Below, in pieces: positions 9,793-22,316 of a stretch of DNA of 64,000 nucleotides. Positions within the stretch are counted from its first letter, which is position 1, and each line of letters opens with the position of its first letter. The notes beneath the pieces are model-generated. The model was not told the origin of the DNA. It saw only the letters and a list, made by a program, of their open reading frames with translations, and made no database searches. Made by a program: the position numbers and the translations under genes. The DNA comes from Desulfohalobiaceae bacterium S24 (GTDB lineage Bacteria; Desulfobacterota; Desulfovibrionia; Desulfovibrionales; Desulfothermaceae), in assembly GCA_011389765.1 (NCBI GenBank), contig JAABTT010000001.1:1-64000 (forward strand), given 5' to 3'.

Positions 9793-11301
9793 ATGCAAAT
9801 CAAAGCTGATGAAATAAGTCGGATCATAGAAGATCAGATTAAAAATTACGAACAGAAAATGGAGATGACCGAAACCGGGGTAGTCTTGTCCGTCGGCGAC
9901 GGCATCGCCACGGTATACGGGGTCGAAAACTGCATGGCCATGGAGCTCCTCGAATTCCCCGGAAATATTTACGGCCTGGCCTTGAATCTCAATGAGGACA
10001 GTGTGGGCGTGGCCCTGCTGGGCGAAGACACGCACATCAATGAGGGCGACACAGTCAAAAGGACCGGGAAAGTTTTTTCAGTGCCGGTCGGGGACGCGGT
10101 CACCGGACGGGTCATCGACCCCGTGGGCAATCCTCTGGACGGCCTGGGCCCCATCTCCATGGAAGAATCCCGGCTGGTGGAAATCAAGGCTCCGGGCATC
10201 ATCGCCAGACAGCCGGTGAAAGAGTCCATGCCCACCGGCTTGAAATCAATCGACGCCATGACGCCGATCGGCCGGGGACAGCGGGAGCTGATCATCGGCG
10301 ACCGGCAGATCGGAAAAACAGCCATTGTGGTGGACGCCATCCTGGCCCAGAAAGAAACCGACGTGCACTGCTTCTATGTGGCCATCGGGCAGAAAAAATC
10401 CACCGTGGCCCTGGTGGCCGATGTCTTGCGCAAAAATGGGGCCCTGGAATACACCACCATTATTTCCGCCACGGCCTCGGAACCGGCCCCTCTGCAGTTC
10501 ATTTCCGCCTACGCCGGCTGCACCATGGCCGAATATTTCCGGGATAACGGCAAACACGCCCTGATCATCTACGACGACCTCTCCAAACAGGCCGTGGCCT
10601 ACCGGCAAATGTCCCTCCTGCTGCGGCGTCCTCCGGGCCGGGAAGCCTTCCCGGGAGACATTTTTTATCTCCATTCCAGGCTGCTGGAGCGGGCGGCCAA
10701 GCTGAACGATTCCGAGGGCGGCGGCTCCCTGACCGCGCTGCCGATTATTGAAACCCAGGCCGGCGACGTTTCCGCCTATATTCCCACCAATGTGATCTCC
10801 ATCACCGACGGCCAGGTCTACCTGGAGCCGAGCCTCTTCTTCGCCGGGATCAGACCGGCGGTCAATGTCGGGCTCTCCGTCTCCCGGGTCGGGGGCAGCG
10901 CTCAGACCAAGGCCATGAAAAAAGTCGCCGGAACCCTGCGTCTTGATCTGGCTCAGTATCGGGAACTGGCGGCCTTTGCCCAGTTCGGATCGGACCTGGA
11001 CAAGGCCACCCAGGAGAAGCTGGAACGCGGGAAGCGGATGATGGAGCTCTTGAAACAGGATCAATATCAGCCCATGCCTGTGGAAGAACAGGTTGCGGTG
11101 CTCTATGCCGGAACCAGAGGCTATCTGGACGATGTGGATGTGGACAATGTCCGTCGATTTGAGGCGGAATTGCTCGAATTCATGCGCAGTTCCAAATCGG
11201 ATGTCTTGAAGCAGGTTAAAGACAAGGGCGATCTGGAAGCCGATCTTGAGGAGATGCTCAAGAATGCGATTGAGGAATTCAAGAAGTCATTTCAAGCTTA
11301 G
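9793..11301 (+). CDS. atpA: F0F1 ATP synthase subunit alpha
   Basis: [54 protein letters not shown]. Confidence 0.98.
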   Translation: MQIKADEISRIIEDQIKNYEQKMEMTETGVVLSVGDGIATVYGVENCMAMELLEFPGNIYGLALNLNEDSVGVALLGEDTHINEGDTVKRTGKVFSVPVGDAVTGRVIDPVGNPLDGLGPISMEESRLVEIKAPGIIARQPVKESMPTGLKSIDAMTPIGRGQRELIIGDRQIGKTAIVVDAILAQKETDVHCFYVAIGQKKSTVALVADVLRKNGALEYTTIISATASEPAPLQFISAYAGCTMAEYFRDNGKHALIIYDDLSKQAVAYRQMSLLLRRPPGREAFPGDIFYLHSRLLERAAKLNDSEGGGSLTALPIIETQAGDVSAYIPTNVISITDGQVYLEPSLFFAGIRPAVNVGLSVSRVGGSAQTKAMKKVAGTLRLDLAQYRELAAFAQFGSDLDKATQEKLERGKRMMELLKQDQYQPMPVEEQVAVLYAGTRGYLDDVDVDNVRRFEAELLEFMRSSKSDVLKQVKDKGDLEADLEEMLKNAIEEFKKSFQA

Positions 11302-11318
11302 CCAAAAGGGGTGAATCC

Positions 11319-12194
11319 ATGCCTTCCCTGAAGGATGTCCAAAATAAAATTGCCTCTGTCAAAAAGACCAAGCAAATCACCAAGGCCATGAATATGGTGG
11401 CCTCGGCCAAACTGCGCAAGGCTCAGATGAAAATTGAGCGATTCAGGCCTTACGCTGAAAAGTATTATGAACTGATGGGCGATATGGCTGCCGGCGTGGA
11501 GACCGGAGCGCATCCACTCCTGGCAAAGCGGGAAAGCATCAGGAACATCGGCATCATGCTGATCACCTCGGATCGGGGGTTGTGCGGGGCTTTTAACACG
11601 AACCTGATCAATAAGGCCATGCATCTGGCCGCGGCCAAAAAGGCCCTGGGGCAGAAAGTCGTGTTCTACGCCGTGGGGAAAAAGGCCGTCAATGCAGCCC
11701 GGAAGAGTCCTTATGAACTGGTCAAGAGCTACCGGGACTGCATGGACGGTTTTGATTTCTCCCTGGCCGGTGAATTGGGGAACGAAGTCATCCGGGCCTA
11801 TCTGGAAGAGGAGGTGGATGAAGTGCACCTGGTTTTCGGGCGCTTCATCAATGTGGGCAAGCAGGAGCCTGAGGATTTGAAAATGCTTCCGGTGAGTCCG
11901 GACGAAACCGAGGCGCCGGCTGAAGGCGGTTCAGCGCAGTATATGTATGAGCCCTCGGTGGATGGGATTTTATCCGAACTCCTGCCGCGCTTCATCAAGG
12001 TCCAGATCTACAGAGGACTCCTCGAAACCTCGGCCAGCGAACACGCGGCCCGGATGAGCGCGATGGACAACGCCAGCAATAATTGCGACGAGATGATCAC
12101 CAATTTGACATTAGCATATAACAAAGCACGCCAAGCAGCCATCACTGCGGAACTTTTGGATATAGTCGGTGGCGCTGAAGCTTTAAAAGGGTAA
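11319..12194 (+). CDS. atpG: F0F1 ATP synthase subunit gamma
   Basis: MPSLKDVQNKIASVKKTKQITKAMNMVASAKLRKAQ; C-terminal YNKARQAAITAELLDIVGGAEAL. Confidence 0.98.
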   Translation: MPSLKDVQNKIASVKKTKQITKAMNMVASAKLRKAQMKIERFRPYAEKYYELMGDMAAGVETGAHPLLAKRESIRNIGIMLITSDRGLCGAFNTNLINKAMHLAAAKKALGQKVVFYAVGKKAVNAARKSPYELVKSYRDCMDGFDFSLAGELGNEVIRAYLEEEVDEVHLVFGRFINVGKQEPEDLKMLPVSPDETEAPAEGGSAQYMYEPSVDGILSELLPRFIKVQIYRGLLETSASEHAARMSAMDNASNNCDEMITNLTLAYNKARQAAITAELLDIVGGAEALKG

Positions 12195-13607
<1,413 letters not shown>

Positions 13608-13622
13608 ACCTGGGATGCTATT

Positions 13623-14030
13623 ATGGCCGATACAATCAAGTTTGAAGTCGTGACGCCGGATCAGTTGATTCTGAGCGAAGATGTAGACTATGTCGGGGTT
13701 CCGGGGATCCAGGGACAGTTCGGGGTGCTTTCAAATCATATCCCTTTTCTGTCTGCCTTGGCCGTCGGCTCATTGTACTATCGCAAAGATGGACAGGTTA
13801 AGTATCTCTTCGTTTCCGGCGGGTTTGCCGAGGTCTCTCCGGATTCTTTGACGATTTTGGCTGAAAGCGCTGAGAAGGCCGAAGATATCGATCTCACCAG
13901 AGCACAGAAGGCCAAAGAGCGGGCTGAGGAACGGGTGCAACGGGAAAAGGATCGGATCGAATTCGCTCAGGCTCAAGTCGCCTTGCGGCGGGCCATCGAG
14001 CGGATCAACCTCAAAGAAAAAGCCGGGTGA
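13623..14030 (+). CDS. atpC: F0F1 ATP synthase subunit epsilon
   Basis: VVTPDQLILSEDVDYVGVPGIQGQFGVLSNHIPFLSAL; follows atpD. Confidence 0.95.
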   Translation: MADTIKFEVVTPDQLILSEDVDYVGVPGIQGQFGVLSNHIPFLSALAVGSLYYRKDGQVKYLFVSGGFAEVSPDSLTILAESAEKAEDIDLTRAQKAKERAEERVQREKDRIEFAQAQVALRRAIERINLKEKAG

Positions 14031-14103
14031 TCGCTTTTTTGAGCGTCAGCCCGGGCCTTTGATCCGAACATGAATTCGGTCTAAGGTATATTTTTTCAAA
14101 TGG

Positions 14104-14137
14104 AAAAGCAGGCCCTTGAGGCCTGCTTTTTTTTATG
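14104..14137 (+). terminator. rho-independent terminator of the atp operon
   Basis: AAAGCAGGCC-CTTGA-GGCCTGCTTT followed by a T run. Confidence 0.9.
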
Positions 14138-14299
14138 GCTTGCAAGTTCCAGGGCTTCAGGTTAGGATTCGTTGAGGCCATTCTGTGTTTGGAGAATGGC
14201 CGGTGTTTGATGCCGCGTTTTGTATTTTAGAGGTGTAGATCCGTTTTCAGTTTAGACATGGAATAAGACAATACAAACTTCCACCACATTCCTATTTTT

Positions 14300-15718
14300 A
14301 TGTCGGCTCGTTTACAGGAAGATGGAGCAGTGCAGGATGTCAGTGCGCTGATTCTGGCCGCAGGCAAGGGGACCCGCATGAAGTCGGACCGCCCGAAAGT
14401 CTTGCAGAGCCTGCTGGAAATGCCGATGCTCTGGTATGTCTATCAGGTCATGGACGAGCTGATCGGTCCTGAGAGAATCTGGACGGTGGTTGGATACCAG
14501 CAGGAATTGCTCCGGACGGCTTTTCCGGATCGGATTGATCGCTTTATCCTCCAGTCCGATCAACTCGGCACCGGGCATGCTGTGCAGTGTTCTCTCCAGG
14601 CCCTTGTGCAGCAGGGACGCCGCTGGTGTCTCGTGGTGAACGGCGATGTCCCCCTGATCAAAGCCCGGGAATTGAGGCGCTTTGTGCTGGAAACCATCCG
14701 CCGGCAGGCGCTTGTGGGCTTTTTAAGTTTGGAACTGGATGATCCCGCAGGCTACGGCCGGGTCCTGCGGCAAGAGGATGGTTGCGTCCGCATGATTGTC
14801 GAAGAAAAAGACATCGAGGGGCAAGCGTTTATCAGGGATGTAAAAGAGGTCAACAGCGGGATATATTGTCTGGATTTGGATCGGGTGCAGCCTTATCTGG
14901 ATCGGCTTGGCACCACGAACGCGCAGCAGGAATACTATATCACCCAGCTTGTGGATCTCTGCGTGCAGGACGAAAAGCCTGTCCTGGCCGTCAACTCCGG
15001 ACACGAGGCCCGGTATCTCGGCGTCAACACTCCCGGAGAACTGGCGTCTTGTGAAGAAATGATGCGGGGTCGGATTATCCGGCAGTTTCAGGACAAGGGG
15101 GTGATCATGCACAATCCGGATCAAGTCCGCATCGGCCCTCAGGTCGATATTGAAGCCGGGGTGGAGATCACCGGGCCTGTTGAAGTGTACGGCCGATCTC
15201 AGATACTGAGCGGCGCAAAACTGGACTCCCATCTCTGGATTCAGGACAGCCGGATTGGCGCCCGGGCCTGGATCAGAAATTTTTCGCACCTGGAAGGGGT
15301 GATCGTGGGCGATCAATGTCAGGTCGGCCCCTTTACCAGACTCAGGCCAGCCTCGGAACTGCGGACCGGAGCCAAGACCGGCAATTTTGTGGAAATTAAA
15401 AAAGCTGTGCTGGACACAGGATGTAAAGTCAATCATCTGAGTTACATCGGGGATGCCTATCTCGGCCCGGAGGTGAATGTCGGGGCCGGGACCATTACCT
15501 GCAATTATGACGGGAAAAACAAACACAGAACTTCGGTTGGAAAACAGACCTTTATCGGAAGTAACACCGCTTTGGTGGCGCCGGTGAGTATAGGAGCAAA
15601 ATGTGTGATCGGCGCCGGAAGCGTGGTGACCAAGGATGTTCCGGATGAAAAGCTGGCTGTGAGCAGAGCCAGGCAGAAAAATCTGGACTGGAAAAACAAG
15701 AGGGGCCGGGGCAGTTGA
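14300..15718 (+). CDS. glmU: bifunctional UDP-GlcNAc pyrophosphorylase / glucosamine-1-phosphate N-acetyltransferase
   Basis: LILAAGKGTRMKSDRPKVL; C-terminal left-handed beta helix with VNVGAGTITCNYDGKNKHRTSVG. Confidence 0.96.
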   Translation: MSARLQEDGAVQDVSALILAAGKGTRMKSDRPKVLQSLLEMPMLWYVYQVMDELIGPERIWTVVGYQQELLRTAFPDRIDRFILQSDQLGTGHAVQCSLQALVQQGRRWCLVVNGDVPLIKARELRRFVLETIRRQALVGFLSLELDDPAGYGRVLRQEDGCVRMIVEEKDIEGQAFIRDVKEVNSGIYCLDLDRVQPYLDRLGTTNAQQEYYITQLVDLCVQDEKPVLAVNSGHEARYLGVNTPGELASCEEMMRGRIIRQFQDKGVIMHNPDQVRIGPQVDIEAGVEITGPVEVYGRSQILSGAKLDSHLWIQDSRIGARAWIRNFSHLEGVIVGDQCQVGPFTRLRPASELRTGAKTGNFVEIKKAVLDTGCKVNHLSYIGDAYLGPEVNVGAGTITCNYDGKNKHRTSVGKQTFIGSNTALVAPVSIGAKCVIGAGSVVTKDVPDEKLAVSRARQKNLDWKNKRGRGS

Positions 15719-15897
15719 TGGAGCTTTTTGAAAAATTTGAACAAAAAATTCATCACTTACTGAAAAGGCTCAAAGAGCTGGAAGCGGAAAACAGTGAGCT
15801 GAAAGCACAGCTGGTGCATGAGCGTCGGGCCAAAGAAAAAGTTTCTCAGGGCCTGGATAGGCTCTTGCAAAAAATTCAAGAGATAGATATAAAGTAA
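15718..15897 (+). CDS. small coiled-coil protein, ZapB-like cell division factor
   Basis: MELFEKFEQKIHHLLKRLKELEAENSELKAQL; overlaps the glmU stop; immediately upstream of zapA. Confidence 0.75.
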   Translation: MELFEKFEQKIHHLLKRLKELEAENSELKAQLVHERRAKEKVSQGLDRLLQKIQEIDIK

Positions 15898-15900
15898 GTA

Positions 15901-16167
15901 ATGGCGAGTTACAGGTTGAACCTTCTGGGGCAGGAGGTTTCATTTAAAACCAATGCTGATGATGCAAGGATCAGAGAAGCTGAAAGGCTGATAAAAGATC
16001 ATTATAACAGGTTGAATGAACGGGGGTCGCGCTTGAGCAATGAGAAGCTCCTGATACTCGTGGCTCTCAGTTTGGCGGATGAGCTGATTCAGACCAGCCA
16101 GCGGCTGGACAGTACCGAGAAAAAAATTGATCAGCTCCTGCAGGAAATAGATGGTGCGACGAATTGA
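15901..16167 (+). CDS. zapA: cell division protein ZapA
   Basis: YRLNLLGQEVSFKTNADDARIREAERLIKDHYN...NEKLLILVALSLADEL. Confidence 0.88.
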   Translation: MASYRLNLLGQEVSFKTNADDARIREAERLIKDHYNRLNERGSRLSNEKLLILVALSLADELIQTSQRLDSTEKKIDQLLQEIDGATN

Positions 16168-16190
16168 GAACTGGATGCATGTGCAGACGG

Positions 16191-16370
16191 CTATCCCTGG
16201 GGTTGTAGTGATTGTTGGTTCCATTTTTGAGCCAACATCTCAAAAACGGGAGTCTCTTCTTTTAACCTGTTGCGTAAGCCTGTTTTGTCCAGGAAACCTG
16301 ATGGTTATCAGAGACACCCACCTGGTTTGCCAGGTTCAAAAGGGCCTTCAACACTTATCCCCGGGGGTTC
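16191..16370 (+). ncRNA. ssrS: probable 6S RNA
   Basis: Lies in the zapA-rny gap; closing stem CCCTGGGG (16195-16202) with CCCCGGGG (16359-16366); internal hairpins TTGGTTC..GAGCCAA and CCTGG-TTTG-CCAGG; about 180 nt. Not tested with a covariance model. Confidence 0.7.
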
Positions 16371-16388
16371 GAGCCCCCAAGTTTTTTC
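16363..16388 (+). terminator. terminator-like hairpin at the 3' end of the putative 6S RNA
   Basis: GGGGGTTCGAGCCCCC followed by AAGTTTTTT. Confidence 0.65.
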
Positions 16389-16634
16389 ATCCACGGCAAA
16401 GCACCTTTACCCGGGGGCTTTGCAGGGACCGCACGATTTTTTCAAACGCCTGAAGTCCTGAGTGACAGATCAGCCTTTGATTCAACAGGGTCGCCCTGCT
16501 GAAATCATCTCGAGTGCGGCACGTACCGTGTCGGATCCGCCCGCTCCTTCCTCTCCTTCATCATCCCTTTTCAAATGGTGCCCCAATTTTTTAACAGACC
16601 CGGGCACGGGTTTGAGAACATACAGGAGAATAGC

Positions 16635-18191
16635 ATGGGACAATTATTCCTCATGGGGTTTTTGGGGCTTTTGGTCGGTTTTGTGGCAAGTTTCCTCCTG
16701 CTTCGGTTTTTTTCCGGCAAGAAGCTGGCGGAGGCCAACAACCAGGCCAGGCAGGTCCTTGAAAACGCCAAGAAAGAGGCCAAAGCTGAAAAAAAGGAAC
16801 TTCTGCTCCAGGGCCAGGAAGATCTGCACAAACAGAAAAGCGCCATGGAACAGGAGATGAAGGCCCGGGAAAAGATCATCAAAAAGCAGGAAGACAGGCT
16901 GCAGCAAAAAGAGGAACGGGTGGAGGAAAAACAGGAGCGAGCCGCCCAAAAAGAAAGCGAGCTTGTGGAATGGGAAAAACGGCTGTCCCAATCTGAAAGA
17001 GAGTTGGAAAAAAAGGATAAACAGTGTCAACAGATTCTGGCAGAACAGGAGAATAAGCTCCAGGAGATTTCCGGCTTGACTGCTGAAGAGGCGAAAAAGC
17101 GGTTGTTTACCGATATTGAAAGCAAGACGCGGCACGAGGCGGCCAAGATGATACGGCAGATCGAGATGGAGGCCAAGGAGACTGCGGACCGGAAGTCCAG
17201 GAAAGTTCTGGCAGCGGCCATTCAACGCTATTCCGGCGATTATGTTTCGGAATATTCGGTTTCCACGGTTGAGCTGCCCAGTGAAGATATGAAAGGGCGG
17301 ATCATCGGCAGAGAGGGCCGCAATATCAGATCATTGGAAGCGGCTACCGGGGTGGATTTTATTGTTGACGATACCCCGGAGACAGTGGTCATTTCAGCAC
17401 ACAGCCCTTTGCGCCGGGAAAAGGCCAAACAGGTATTGGAGCGCTTGATCGGGGACGGTCGGATCCATCCGGCCCGCATCGAAGATATCGTCAAGAAAGT
17501 GGATAAGGAAATGGAGGTCAAGCTGAGGGAAAAGGGAGAGCAGGCCACTTTCGACGTCGGGGTGCACGGGATTCATCCGGAACTCGTCCGCCTGCTCGGG
17601 CAACTCTATTTCCGGACAAGTTATACCCAGAATGTCCTGCACCATTCTTTGGAGGTCTCTTTTCTCTGCGGCATCATGGCCGCCGAACTGAAGATGGATG
17701 AAAAAAAGGCCAAGCGGGCCGGACTCCTGCATGATATCGGCAAGGCTGTTGATCATGAAGTCGAAGGCCCTCATGCGACCATAGGCGCCGACCTGGCCAA
17801 AAAATTCGGGGAATCAAAAGAGATTGTGCATGCCATCGCCGCTCACCATGAAGACGTACAGCCAGCGTCTGTGCTTGCAGTGCTGGTGCAGGCGGCGGAC
17901 AGTTTGTCCGGGGCCAGACCGGGTGCCAGGAAGGAACTTTTGGAGAATTATGTCAAGCGCTTGGAAGACCTGGAGAACGTAGCCATTGATTTCAAAGGCG
18001 TGGGTAAGGTCTACGCCATCCAGGCCGGCCGTGAACTCCGGGTGATGGTGGACTGCAACAAAGTCTCGGAAGACGAAACCTATACCATCAGCAGGGATAT
18101 TGCCAAGGCGGTGGAAGAAAAATTGACCTATCCCGGGCAGATCAAAGTGACCTGTATTCGGGAGAAGCGGGCGGTGCATTACGCAAAATAA
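16635..18191 (+). CDS. rny: ribonuclease Y
   Basis: N-terminal TM helix, coiled coil, KH domain [31 protein letters not shown] domain [15 protein letters not shown]. Confidence 0.97.
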   Translation: MGQLFLMGFLGLLVGFVASFLLLRFFSGKKLAEANNQARQVLENAKKEAKAEKKELLLQGQEDLHKQKSAMEQEMKAREKIIKKQEDRLQQKEERVEEKQERAAQKESELVEWEKRLSQSERELEKKDKQCQQILAEQENKLQEISGLTAEEAKKRLFTDIESKTRHEAAKMIRQIEMEAKETADRKSRKVLAAAIQRYSGDYVSEYSVSTVELPSEDMKGRIIGREGRNIRSLEAATGVDFIVDDTPETVVISAHSPLRREKAKQVLERLIGDGRIHPARIEDIVKKVDKEMEVKLREKGEQATFDVGVHGIHPELVRLLGQLYFRTSYTQNVLHHSLEVSFLCGIMAAELKMDEKKAKRAGLLHDIGKAVDHEVEGPHATIGADLAKKFGESKEIVHAIAAHHEDVQPASVLAVLVQAADSLSGARPGARKELLENYVKRLEDLENVAIDFKGVGKVYAIQAGRELRVMVDCNKVSEDETYTISRDIAKAVEEKLTYPGQIKVTCIREKRAVHYAK

Positions 18192-18346
18192 CTTTGAAAA
18201 AACGGATAATGCTTTTTTCGGGCCTGGTATTGGATCCTTTTGCTTCTGCCGGTGCGGTTTTTTCAAAGTTATATTTACAAACTCTAGCTTACGGGAAAGA
18301 GCGCCTGATAGTGAAGGCGCCAATCCATTCCAGTGGAGCAGTTCGT

Positions 18347-19549
18347 ATGGCGGCGCAGGATATTGAGAGGAGTCTGCAGCTCATTCGCAGAGGCAGCGAA
18401 GAGATCATCAATGAGGAAGAACTCATTGCCAAGTTGAAGAAAGGAAATCCCCTGCGGGTGAAAGCGGGATTCGATCCTACGGCCCCGGATCTGCATCTGG
18501 GGCATACGGTTCTCATTCAAAAACTCAGGCATTTTCAAGTTCTTGGGCATAAGGTCTTGTTTCTGATCGGAGATTTTACAGGGATGATCGGCGATCCCAG
18601 CGGAAAGTCGGAAACGAGAAAATCCCTGATCCGGGACGAGGTTCTGCAAAATGCCGAGACCTATAAAAAACAGATCTTTCGCATTCTGGACCCGGAGCAA
18701 ACGGAAATCATGTTCAATTCTAGCTGGATGGAAAAATTCAGTGCCTATGATTTCGTGCAGCTCTGTTCAAAATACACCGTGGCCCGGATGCTGGAGCGGG
18801 ATGATTTTCAGAAGCGCTTTGAGGCCAATCAGCCGATTTCCATCCACGAATTTCTCTACCCGCTGGCCCAGGGTTATGATTCCATTGCTATGGATGCGGA
18901 TGTGGAGCTGGGCGGAACCGATCAGAAATTCAATCTCCTGGTGGGACGCACCCTGCAGCGGCAAGAGGGCAAAGAGCCGCAGATCATCCTGACCATGCCC
19001 ATACTCGAAGGCCTGGACGGGGTTCAGAAAATGAGCAAATCCCTTGGCAACTATGTCCGGATCGAGGAACCGCCCCGGGAGATGTTCGGCAAACTGATGT
19101 CCATTTCCGATGAGCTCATGTTTCGCTACTACGAACTGCTTTCGGATAAGAGTATGCAGGAAGTCGGGGAACTGCAGGATGCCTTGCGTGAAAATCGCCT
19201 GCATCCCAAAGCGGTCAAGGAAGAGCTGGCTCTGGAGATCACGGCCCGCTTTCACAGTCCGGAAGCTGCGCAACAGGCCAGAGATGCCTTCAATCGAGTC
19301 TTTTCCGGGCACGAACTCCCTGAAGACATCCCGGAGGTGCTGGTCGGACCCGAAGACTCCCAGGCACTTTCAGAGGTCATGTTCCAGTCAGGATTGTTCA
19401 AATCAAAAGGCGAGATTAAGCGCTTGTGCCGGCAGGGGGCGGTGAGCCGGGACGGAGAAAAGGTGCTCGATCCGGCCCAGTTGCTTCCCAAAGGGGATTC
19501 TATTCTGAAATGCGGCAAGCGCACATATCTCAAGGTCTGGATCAAATGA
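18347..19549 (+). CDS. tyrS: tyrosyl-tRNA synthetase
   Basis: [39 protein letters not shown]-terminal S4-like domain. Confidence 0.96.
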   Translation: MAAQDIERSLQLIRRGSEEIINEEELIAKLKKGNPLRVKAGFDPTAPDLHLGHTVLIQKLRHFQVLGHKVLFLIGDFTGMIGDPSGKSETRKSLIRDEVLQNAETYKKQIFRILDPEQTEIMFNSSWMEKFSAYDFVQLCSKYTVARMLERDDFQKRFEANQPISIHEFLYPLAQGYDSIAMDADVELGGTDQKFNLLVGRTLQRQEGKEPQIILTMPILEGLDGVQKMSKSLGNYVRIEEPPREMFGKLMSISDELMFRYYELLSDKSMQEVGELQDALRENRLHPKAVKEELALEITARFHSPEAAQQARDAFNRVFSGHELPEDIPEVLVGPEDSQALSEVMFQSGLFKSKGEIKRLCRQGAVSRDGEKVLDPAQLLPKGDSILKCGKRTYLKVWIK

Positions 19550-20460
19550 ATCCGTCCGGGGGCATGGAATCCAGCTCCGGGCACCCGGCCGGGAGGCTGC
19601 CGGCTGCCTGGCGGCCAGTGCGCATTTTTTTCCGGATGGTCAAGATTGAGCATTCCGTCTTTGCCCTGCCCTTTGCCCTGGTGGGCCTGTTTCTTTCGGC
19701 CGAAGGCTGGCCCGGCGGCTCGGTGCTGGTGTTTTTGATCCTGGCCATGGTGGCTGTCCGTTCCTTTGCCATGGCCATGAACAGGATCCTGGACCGAAAC
19801 ATCGATGCCAAAAATCCCCGCACCCGGGATCGCCCCCTGGTCAGCGGCTCCATGAGCCTAACCCAGGCCTGGATTTTGACTCTGATCACAGCCCTGGTCT
19901 TTATTCTGAGCTGCGCCGCTTTGAACCAGACCTGCCTCCTGCTTTCTCCCCTGGCCCTGCTGTGGTCCGGACTGTACAGCTTCAGCAAGCGCTTCACCTG
20001 GCTCTGCCATTTCTGGTTGGGCTCGGTCCTCGGACTGGCCCCGCTTGGCGGCTGGCTGGCCTACGAGCCGACACTGGCCCTGCCGGCCGTGTTGTTGTTT
20101 TTCGGGGTCCTTTTCTGGGTGGCCGGCTTTGATATCTTCTATGCCTGTCAGGATACAGACTTTGATCGCAGACAGGGTCTGCACTCCCTACCGGCTGATT
20201 TCGGGATTCCCAGCGCCCTGCAACTGGCCTTTTTTTCCCATATGAATGCGGTCCTGTTTTTCGGGCTGGCCGGCTGGGCCGCTTCCCTGGGACTGATCTA
20301 TGCACTGGTCTGGCTTGCTGTCTCCGGTGTGCTGCTTGCGGAGCACAGACTGGTTTCCGCTGAGGATTTGAGCCGGATCAATCTCGCCTTTTTTACCATG
20401 AACGGGGTGATTGCTGTTCTGCTCTGTGCCGGGGCGCTTGGCGATCTTTTTATCCGGTGA
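19546..20460 (+). CDS. UbiA-family prenyltransferase (4-hydroxybenzoate polyprenyltransferase-like)
   Basis: [28 protein letters not shown] and [21 protein letters not shown], the two Asp-rich UbiA motifs; multiple TM helices. Confidence 0.9.
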   Translation: MNPSGGMESSSGHPAGRLPAAWRPVRIFFRMVKIEHSVFALPFALVGLFLSAEGWPGGSVLVFLILAMVAVRSFAMAMNRILDRNIDAKNPRTRDRPLVSGSMSLTQAWILTLITALVFILSCAALNQTCLLLSPLALLWSGLYSFSKRFTWLCHFWLGSVLGLAPLGGWLAYEPTLALPAVLLFFGVLFWVAGFDIFYACQDTDFDRRQGLHSLPADFGIPSALQLAFFSHMNAVLFFGLAGWAASLGLIYALVWLAVSGVLLAEHRLVSAEDLSRINLAFFTMNGVIAVLLCAGALGDLFIR

Positions 20461-20466
20461 GCCTGA

Positions 20467-20940
20467 ATGGTTGTTTGGGAGGCTTGTGTGACCAATTCCG
20501 CGGCACTGAAACACGATATCGAAACATTGCTGCACTCGCAGTCCCTGGGGGTTCTGGCAACCCAGGACCAGGGTCAGCCCTGCACGCACCTCATGGCCTT
20601 TGCGGCGATGCCGGATCTCAAGCAGATCCTTGTGGTCACCAATCGGGAAACTCGGAAATACGCGAATATTCGTTCTGATCCCAGGGTCTCGATCCTGGTG
20701 GACAATCGGGAAAAGGCGAGCCTTGATTTGCACCAGGGGGCTAGCGCCTCGGCCACGGGCCGGGCAGCGGAGAGTGATCCCGAAGAGAACGAGACCCTGC
20801 TCCGGATCTATCTGGAGAAACACCCCTATCTGGAATCCTTTGTCTTGGCCCCGACCTCGGCTCTGCTGTCCATTAGGGTCGTCAAGTATGATCTGGTGCG
20901 CCGTTTTCAGAATGTCCACGAATTGTGGATGCAGCCATGA
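20467..20940 (+). CDS. pyridoxamine 5'-phosphate oxidase family protein
   Basis: GVLATQDQGQPCTHLMAFA...RKYANIRSDPRVSILVDNRE; start uncertain (20467 or downstream). Confidence 0.8.
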   Translation: MVVWEACVTNSAALKHDIETLLHSQSLGVLATQDQGQPCTHLMAFAAMPDLKQILVVTNRETRKYANIRSDPRVSILVDNREKASLDLHQGASASATGRAAESDPEENETLLRIYLEKHPYLESFVLAPTSALLSIRVVKYDLVRRFQNVHELWMQP

Positions 20941-21030
20941 AGACAGTCTTGACGCTCAAGGCCGTCACTGAGCGGATGAGCCGGTGAAGGGCTGAAATTA
21001 TTCTGTACAATCTCTGCATGTAAACTGGCG

Positions 21031-21936
21031 ATGGATCCAATGGACATCGGGATTATCACGGTCAAGGGGTGCACCTATCATCCCAATCAGCGGCTCCGGG
21101 AGGCGGCTCAAAACCGGGGACTCGTTCTGGAGTGCCTCAACCCCTATGACCTGCATCCCGGCATCCATGCCGGTCGCTTGACGCTTCAAATCGGGGAAGA
21201 CCGGAGCCTGCCCGGAGTGATTCTCCCCAGACAGGGGGCTCAGATCGGCGCCTCCAGCCTGACCATACTCACCCAGTTTTACAACCTCGGAATCCCTCTG
21301 GTGAATGAACCGGAATCCATTCGCATCGCAAGCAACAAGTTTTCGACCCTGCAGGTCCTGGCAGCAGCGAGTATTCCGGTTCCAGATACCCGATTCGCCC
21401 ATTCCCCTTCGGCTTTTTGGTCCGGGATCGAGGGCCTCGGAGGTTATCCGCTTGTGGGCAAAGGGTTAAACAGCCGGCAGGGGCAGGAGGTGGAACTTCT
21501 CAACGGATCTCGGGATGCGGAGCGCTTCATGGAGACGCGCCTGAAAGCCGACAAGGGCGTGCTGCTGCAGCGTTTTCTTCCCCCCAAAGGACGGAGAGAC
21601 TTCAGAGTGCTGGTCATTGGTGGCAAGGTGGCCGGGACCATGGAGCTTAAGGCCTTTGACGGGGATTTTCGATCCAATTATCATGTCTCAGGCTGGAGTC
21701 ACAGGGCGCATTTGAGCATGGAACAGGAAGGGATTGCCCTGGCAAGCGTCCAGGCTGTGGGCCTGAGCATCGCAGGCGTTGATCTGGTTCTGGAAGAGAG
21801 CCAAAAATGCCTGGTTCTCGAGGTCAATTCCACGCCCGGCTTCAAGGGGCTGGAAGCGGCAAGCGGTGTGGACGTTGCCGACAAAATCATTACCTACGCA
21901 GCCGCCTTGATCAGGGACGTTCCCGGGGGCTCCTGA
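21031..21936 (+). CDS. RimK-like ATP-grasp protein
   Basis: YPLVGKGLNSRQGQEVELL, GVLLQRFLPPKGRRDFRVLVIGGKV, LVLEVNSTPGFKGLEAASGVDVA. Confidence 0.88.
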   Translation: MDPMDIGIITVKGCTYHPNQRLREAAQNRGLVLECLNPYDLHPGIHAGRLTLQIGEDRSLPGVILPRQGAQIGASSLTILTQFYNLGIPLVNEPESIRIASNKFSTLQVLAAASIPVPDTRFAHSPSAFWSGIEGLGGYPLVGKGLNSRQGQEVELLNGSRDAERFMETRLKADKGVLLQRFLPPKGRRDFRVLVIGGKVAGTMELKAFDGDFRSNYHVSGWSHRAHLSMEQEGIALASVQAVGLSIAGVDLVLEESQKCLVLEVNSTPGFKGLEAASGVDVADKIITYAAALIRDVPGGS

Positions 21937-22020
21937 TACAATATCAGACTTCGCACCGAAATTACGACGTTGAACTTTAAGGCTATAAAATAATTAGCAA
22001 TGTCAGGAATGTTGTTAAAA

Positions 22021-22141
22021 TTGGACATTCTTTTGGTTTCTGGTGTCAGGGAAAGAAAAAACTCAAAATGTCAATGCTTTAAAATCTGACACCTGAAACC
22101 TGAAACCTCGAATTGCAAATAATGCACAATAAAGTGTCCAA
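22021..22141. repeat. MITE-like intergenic repeat, copy 1
   Basis: Ends TTGGACA...TGTCCAA; internal arms TTTCTGGTGTCAG / CTGACACCTGAAA; homologous in inverted orientation to 46750-46875 and 22 nt of flank. Confidence 0.7.
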
Positions 22142-22316
22142 TAATTTATACAAATTTTAGTTCACTGGAAAGAGTTCTGCACTTGCCGGGCGACGCAAAA
22201 ATTTTAAATATACTGATCCAGCTTCTATTGAAATAGAGACCGGGAACCTTTGAATCAGCAGTTTTTGTCGGAAAAATCAAAATTGGATCAGTATAATACA
22301 CTCGAGGACGCGGGCC

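Noticed and set aside
16363-16378. GGGGGTTCGAGCCCCC looks like a tRNA T-arm
   Set aside because: No acceptor, D-arm or anticodon arm fits around it; better explained as the terminator hairpin of the 6S-like RNA
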